Assembly (NCBI GenBank): GCA_023393165.1
Contig: JAEWMJ010000032.1
Coordinates: 186,001-250,000, forward strand
Source: Bacillota bacterium
GTDB taxonomy: Bacteria; Bacillota; Clostridia; Christensenellales; Christensenellaceae
Length of the DNA stretch: 64,000 nt
Reading direction: 5' to 3'
Numbering within the stretch: position 1 is the stretch's first letter; each line of letters opens with the position of its first letter. A model generated the notes under the pieces. It was not told the origin of the DNA. It did no database searches and saw nothing but the letters and a program-made list of their open reading frames with translations. Position numbers and translations under genes: made by a program. Shown here in pieces: positions 60,131 through 64,000 of the stretch.

Positions 60131-63100
60131 TTAGTCACACGGAGTGTTATAAACCTCAACGATCTTTTCCCATGTCGGTGCGTCAATTACGCCGTTTACA
60201 GGCATTTCATACCTGTTTTGAAAGCGTATGACGGCATCCGTGGTATCAATCCCATAGATTCCGTCGTTTACCACTACTTTCAGTTCATTGGTGATCTTCT
60301 TGTACCGCTTAAGGCTGAGCGCAATATAACTTAAGTATTCCTGCATCAGCTGTACGTCCTTTCCCTTTGAACCAATCTTTAAAACCTTGTTTTGAAACGG
60401 AGGATTGACCATGGGAAGGGGCGGGCATTCCATTTGATCCGATGTGCCCGTTCGAGCCGGCTCCTCCGCTCTTTCCCGCGCCATTCCGGGAGGGGTCCCG
60501 GGCTGCATACGCATTTGATAAATCTGGCCCAAAGACTGGGGAGGCGTACCGCCCGGCATACGCATCCTTTGGCTCTGCATTCCGGCAGGTCCCTGCTGCG
60601 TTATCTCCGGTTGAACGCCGGTCGGCCCGGCGCGCATGCCGCGCATTGAATCTGTCCCGGATTCCCGGCCTGCGTCCGTGACGCCCTCCGGTTCATAATA
60701 TTCAAAAACCTGCCTGCCGGACTGCGCGCCATCCGCTTCAAAACCGGCGCCGCCCTGCCTCGGCATCCATGGCGTATAGTTAAACGGCTCATTATCGAAA
60801 TTAAAAGAATCAGCCTGGCGTTCTTCGCTCCCCATACTATCCGTCAGGGGGCCGAATGGCGTTCCGCCCGCCTGATCATCCATGATCCAGGGATTATACA
60901 TTTGAAACGTGGATGTTCGGGGCATCATTCTGTCAAATTGGGACTGCATGCCCATGCTTTGCCCTTCCGTCATATCCTGTTCGCGCATCCGCCCTCCGGT
61001 TCCTCCTCCCGGAATTCCTGTGCGCGTATCCATTATACCCGGGGTGTACAACTGATAGGAGTAGCTTCCCTGCGGGCTCCCTTCTTTTTGCTGCATGCCC
61101 CCTGTTTGGCCGCCTGTCATATCCTGCTCCTGCATCTGTCCACCCATTCCCTTCGTACCGCTTCTTGCCGGTTTTTCATTCATATCCTCATCCTGCGCCC
61201 GCTGCGTTCCCTGCTGCATTCCGCCTGCGCCGCCTCCGGCTGTCCCGGAACTGTCGTCCGTCATGCCCGGAGTATACATTTGATAGGAACGGATTCCTTG
61301 CGGCCCGGATTCCGGTTTGGACTCCATGCCGCCGCTTTTTCTGCCCGTCACGCCGCTCTCGCGCATCTGTCCTCTGGGCTGCGTTCTTCCTGCCCCGCTT
61401 CCTGAAATTCCTGTCTCATCATCCATCATTCCGGGTGTATACATTTGATAGGAATAGCCTCCTTTCGGCATAGCATCTTCTTTAGGCGGCACGCCGCCGG
61501 TTTGCCCGCCCGTCATGCCGCTCCCTCGTATCGTTTCTCCGGGCTGTGTTCTCCATTTTCCGCCTCGCGAAATCCCGGTCTCATCGTCCGTTTCAGGCAT
61601 TTCGTTTTGCCCGGCGCCTGTTGCGCCTGTTAAATGCCGGTTTCCCATCTGTTCCTCCTTCATTCCGGATTCTGTCCCGGTTGACCGCATATCCTCTCCT
61701 ACGGGATACGTTTCGGGTATATAATCCAGTATATCTGACGAATAAGCCATATTGATTTGTCCCCTGTTGCCGAACGGATAAACCCCGTTTGCATAATCCA
61801 TTGCCTCTGTGATTCTCTGATCGCCTCCCAAGCCCGCGGCCTGCATTCCTTCACCCGATCGGGCGCTTCTCATACCGCCGCCGGCTTCCGCACCCCGTCC
61901 GGGTCCGGTTTCACCCCGGCTTTCAGCAGGCGCACCTGCGCCCGGTCCCGTCGTTCCCATAGGCCTGGGCGCCGCTTCCTGTTCCCGACCCTGCCGGGCC
62001 TGCTCTTCGGCTCCGCTCCGCCGGCTTCCTGCCAGCATATCCATAACAGCGCCCGCCTGTTCTTCTATTCCACGGTATACATCCAACAGGGCGTTCCACG
62101 TAGCCGCATCCACGGTTCCGGTCTGCGCAAGGGAAAAAGTCTTTTGAAACGAATTAACCGAATTTGTGGTGTTTTTGCTAAAAGTCCCATCTTCTTCCAC
62201 AGGAAACACGCTGTTGTAAAAAACGCTGACCGCATTCAACAAATACTGAAGCAGCCGGACATTCGCTCCCTTGTCTCCTTCCTTTAAGGTTGTGTCAGGC
62301 GCTTTTTCGGGAACGGTGATATCTTTCCTGTTCCGGCTTAAAACCAGAAGTCTCTGTGCCGCATTATATACAAACGCGAGCTGATACCAGGTTTTTTTTC
62401 CGACAATCCCGTCCGGCGACAGATTAAACTGTTTTTGAAAAGCGCGGACTGCGTCCTGCGTATAAGCGTCAAAGTTTCCGTTTTCCACGGGTATATCCGG
62501 AATATTGTTATATGTCTTGCCTATCTGGTTTAATTGCTGCTGTATAGCCATAACGTTCGGGCCCACATCTCCAAGACGTATGAGCTTGCCCGGATACTTT
62601 TTTTCGACTCCCGAGATTTCCTGTGTTTTCTCCGTCTGTACGTTTCCGTAATAATATTTAACGATGTCTTCCGCGGTCTTTCCCTGATTTGCCAGGGTTA
62701 CAGATCCCCATTGCGACAGTCCTTCGCATCTGGTTGTGACGCCGTTGCAGTAATTGGCGAGCAGAGGTTCGTTGAATCCTACCCTTCTTATAAATTCGTT
62801 GAAGATTTCGTCCACCATGTCGCTTATATTTCCGTATATGTTACGTCCGTCCACATAATACGGATCATGATTCGGATTTGCCGTAACATCGTAATTGTAT
62901 CCTTTGGCGGGATAAAACCCCGTATAAATCCTGTTGAGAGCATAGGAAATAAAGGCAAGAATATTTGCCTGCAGGCTCTCCTTGGGCCAGGTTGCGTATA
63001 TTTCTGAGGAAGCCACATTCTTAATATAGTCCGTAAACGGAACAAGCACCGTTTTATCGTCCGATCCCGGTTCTCCTAAATGTACCCTGATTATTTCCGG

Positions 63101-63550
63101 AATAAAAACCGGCTTGGTTTGCAGCGGATTGTATGTTTCGGGAGCGGATGTCGGCGGTTTTTCCCCTTTTAAAAGCAGTCCGTTCGGAGGCAATTCGAAA
63201 TTGTTTACCAAGCTGGCAAACTTTTCTCCCTGAGGCTGCGGCATCATTGCCACCGGCTGAATACTGACTACTCCCGGAAAAATCGGAACGTTGTTTATGA
63301 TGGTTGGTATGTATCCGTCTTTGACGACTTCGATATTGTATGTCTCATATGGCAAGGTAATGTCTTGCGGCTTTAAAGAGGTCTCTCTTTCCGGAGCGTA
63401 CACCTTGATCCTTTCAGCATTTCCATACTGGTCCGTGTATATTGTTTGGTCCAAGGCGATTCTTAAGTCTACTATTCGTACCTGAGCTCTTTGAACTGGC
63501 ATCGCTTTTTCGGCTGTAAAAACCTTTACGGTTATGTATCCGGTGCTCAT
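60131..63550 (-). CDS. SpoIID-like protein with three peptidoglycan-binding domains and a large repetitive insert
   Basis: This 1,139-residue protein starts with a beta domain (residues 1-110), then a SpoIID-like region (about 150-320) ending LSQWGSVTLANQGKTAEDIV. Two PG_binding_1 domains follow (GKLIRLGDVGPNVMAIQQQL near 325, LKEGDKGANVRLLQYLLNAV near 425). From about 505 to 1055 comes a Gly/Met/Gln/Glu-rich low-complexity region with four good copies of a unit with core YQMYTPGMMDDETG. A third PG-binding domain (LKIGSKGKDVQLMQEYLSYI) closes the protein. ATG 63550 has GAGGAG upstream. No signal peptide is visible. A spore or sporulation envelope role is suggested by the SpoIID fold only. Confidence 0.82.
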   Translation of the reverse strand: MSTGYITVKVFTAEKAMPVQRAQVRIVDLRIALDQTIYTDQYGNAERIKVYAPERETSLKPQDITLPYETYNIEVVKDGYIPTIINNVPIFPGVVSIQPVAMMPQPQGEKFASLVNNFELPPNGLLLKGEKPPTSAPETYNPLQTKPVFIPEIIRVHLGEPGSDDKTVLVPFTDYIKNVASSEIYATWPKESLQANILAFISYALNRIYTGFYPAKGYNYDVTANPNHDPYYVDGRNIYGNISDMVDEIFNEFIRRVGFNEPLLANYCNGVTTRCEGLSQWGSVTLANQGKTAEDIVKYYYGNVQTEKTQEISGVEKKYPGKLIRLGDVGPNVMAIQQQLNQIGKTYNNIPDIPVENGNFDAYTQDAVRAFQKQFNLSPDGIVGKKTWYQLAFVYNAAQRLLVLSRNRKDITVPEKAPDTTLKEGDKGANVRLLQYLLNAVSVFYNSVFPVEEDGTFSKNTTNSVNSFQKTFSLAQTGTVDAATWNALLDVYRGIEEQAGAVMDMLAGSRRSGAEEQARQGREQEAAPRPMGTTGPGAGAPAESRGETGPGRGAEAGGGMRSARSGEGMQAAGLGGDQRITEAMDYANGVYPFGNRGQINMAYSSDILDYIPETYPVGEDMRSTGTESGMKEEQMGNRHLTGATGAGQNEMPETDDETGISRGGKWRTQPGETIRGSGMTGGQTGGVPPKEDAMPKGGYSYQMYTPGMMDDETGISGSGAGRTQPRGQMRESGVTGRKSGGMESKPESGPQGIRSYQMYTPGMTDDSSGTAGGGAGGMQQGTQRAQDEDMNEKPARSGTKGMGGQMQEQDMTGGQTGGMQQKEGSPQGSYSYQLYTPGIMDTRTGIPGGGTGGRMREQDMTEGQSMGMQSQFDRMMPRTSTFQMYNPWIMDDQAGGTPFGPLTDSMGSEERQADSFNFDNEPFNYTPWMPRQGGAGFEADGAQSGRQVFEYYEPEGVTDAGRESGTDSMRGMRAGPTGVQPEITQQGPAGMQSQRMRMPGGTPPQSLGQIYQMRMQPGTPPGMARERAEEPARTGTSDQMECPPLPMVNPPFQNKVLKIGSKGKDVQLMQEYLSYIALSLKRYKKITNELKVVVNDGIYGIDTTDAVIRFQNRYEMPVNGVIDAPTWEKIVEVYNTPCD
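60880..61660 (-). repeat. Coding tandem-like repeats within the SpoIID-like gene
   Basis: Four copies of a unit with core YQMYTPGMMDDETG (variants YQLYTPGIMD and FQMYNPWIMDD) start near 61450, 61285, 61055 and 60910 on the minus strand, spaced 150-230 bp, plus a partial fifth copy (ETDDETGISRGG) near 61600. Spacers are rich in Gly, Met, Gln and Arg. Confidence 0.8.
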
Positions 63551-63628
63551 AATAACCACTCCTCTATCCATTATTGTAATAGTATATGAACAGATTTTCT
63601 TTTAAGTGTTCTTTTTTTATAATTCAAA

Positions 63629-63657
63629 TTGACAGACAGCTTCGGATATTGTAAAAT
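63629..63657 (+). promoter_or_regulatory. Sigma-A promoter of the tRNA-Ala gene
   Basis: TTGACA, a 17-bp spacer and TAAAAT form a near-consensus promoter ending 16 bp before the mature tRNA 5' end. Confidence 0.85.
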
Positions 63658-63673
63658 AAACGATGCAAGCTGC

Positions 63674-63750
63674 GGGGGTATAGCTCAGTTGGCTAGAGTA
63701 CTTGACTGGCAGTCAAGGGGTCGTCGGTTCGAATCCGACTATCTCCACCA
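63674..63750 (+). tRNA. tRNA-Ala (anticodon GGC)
   Basis: This 77-nt cloverleaf runs from GGGGGTA to TATCTCC plus ACCA. The anticodon loop CTGGCAG is held by CTTGA/TCAAG and gives GGC, reading GCC. The acceptor stem has the G3-U70 wobble pair that marks alanine identity. The D-arm TAGCTCAGTTGG and T-arm GTCGGTTCGAATCCGAC are standard. CCA is encoded. Confidence 0.95.
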
Positions 63751-63756
63751 TTCAAA

Positions 63757-63781
63757 AGCCGCATTTTTATGCGGTTTTTTG
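63757..63781 (+). terminator. Terminator after tRNA-Ala
   Basis: CCGCAT and ATGCGG form a stem with a TTTT loop, followed by six T residues, 8 bp past the CCA end. Confidence 0.85.
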
Positions 63782-63878
63782 TATTTCATCCGGTTCTTTT
63801 AATGCTTATAATAATAATGAATATTATAATGGGAGAATCTAATAGAACTACAAAATTTGAAACGGAAGAAAACGATAT

Positions 63879-64000
63879 ATGCCAACGATACAGCAGATAG
63901 ATGATGCGATCCTTATTTTTATTCAAAACCATATGCACGCGGACTTACCGGATAAAATTATGCCCTTTATTTCATGGCTGGGGAATAACGGCGGAATCTG
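63879..64000 (+). CDS. PAP2-family phosphatase, N-terminal fragment cut by window edge
   Basis: An open frame from ATG 63879, with GGAAGAA upstream, reads MPTIQQIDDAILIFIQNHMH and PFISWLGNNGGI to the window end. This start is typical of membrane PAP2 phosphatases such as undecaprenyl-diphosphatase or phosphatidylglycerophosphatase B. The catalytic motifs lie outside the window, so the assignment rests on the N-terminal pattern alone. Confidence 0.65.
   Translation, partial: MPTIQQIDDAILIFIQNHMHADLPDKIMPFISWLGNNGGI

Noticed and set aside
60880..61660. Regularly spaced repeats considered as a CRISPR-like array
   Set aside because: The repeats are imperfect, unevenly spaced, in frame within a coding sequence and show amino-acid rather than nucleotide conservation.
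60892..62287. Long plus-strand frames opposite the SpoIID-like gene
   Set aside because: They are shadows of the low-complexity repeat region; the minus-strand frame has the conserved domains on both sides.

Overview
The window looks like a chromosomal segment of a spore-forming member of the Clostridia (Firmicutes). The evidence is a SigH-type sporulation sigma factor in the mrnC-thyX-rlmB-sigH order, a CwlD-type amidase, a SpoIID-like protein, an AraR (GntR/LacI hybrid) regulator, LPXTG/sortase surface anchoring, strong AGGAGG ribosome-binding sites, and a linked ssrA/smpB pair. GC content is moderate, with AT-rich patches near 34.8-36.8 kb and 44.1-46.8 kb. No genus can be named with confidence.

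Layout. 1-2.9 kb: the N-terminal part of a uroporphyrinogen-decarboxylase-family gene, its likely LacI-family regulator with three near-identical operator copies, and a HAD phosphatase. 2.9-18.0 kb: one long minus-strand catabolic operon. In transcription order it holds a small HTH protein, a DhaK paralogue, an FGGY kinase, a sugar-binding lipoprotein, a ribose-type ABC transporter (one ATPase, two permeases), an SIS isomerase, a second FGGY kinase, a class II aldolase, an RpiB-type isomerase, a ketose 3-epimerase, DhaK, DhaL and an RCC1-repeat membrane protein. It appears to import and break down a sugar or ketose that I cannot name. 18.7-21.1 kb: an ECF sigma factor with a membrane protein (probable anti-sigma), a methyltransferase and a MITE-like inverted repeat.

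21.5-34.8 kb: a second long minus-strand operon for L-arabinose and its glycosides. It holds a sugar-binding lipoprotein, permease, ATPase, permease, GH4 glycosidase, AraR, AraB, AraA, AraD and GH36 glycosidase. Pairing two alpha-galactosidase-family enzymes with the arabinose genes suggests beta-L-arabinopyranosides as substrates. 34.8-36.8 kb: AT-rich, with a catalytically doubtful rhomboid-like protein and a decayed REP-associated (Y1) transposase. 36.8-43.8 kb: a LytS-type sensor kinase, a response regulator with a SARP/BTAD-like output domain, then an LPXTG surface protein with DUF11 repeats translationally coupled to a sortase. 43.8-46.8 kb: AT-rich accessory DNA with an NlpC/P60-like protein lacking an export signal and a lipoprotein made of two tandem copies of one domain.

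46.8-59.9 kb: housekeeping genes, all on the minus strand: ssrA, a PQ-loop protein, smpB, rnr, secG, dusB, a membrane-anchored protein, lysS, greA, sigH, rlmB, thyX, mrnC, a cwlD-like amidase, tsaD, a DUF1461-type membrane protein and a cyclase. 60.1-63.6 kb: a 1,139-residue SpoIID-like/peptidoglycan-binding protein with a large repetitive low-complexity insert. The window ends with tRNA-Ala(GGC) and the start of a PAP2 phosphatase gene. No CRISPR array, rRNA or intact insertion sequence was seen.
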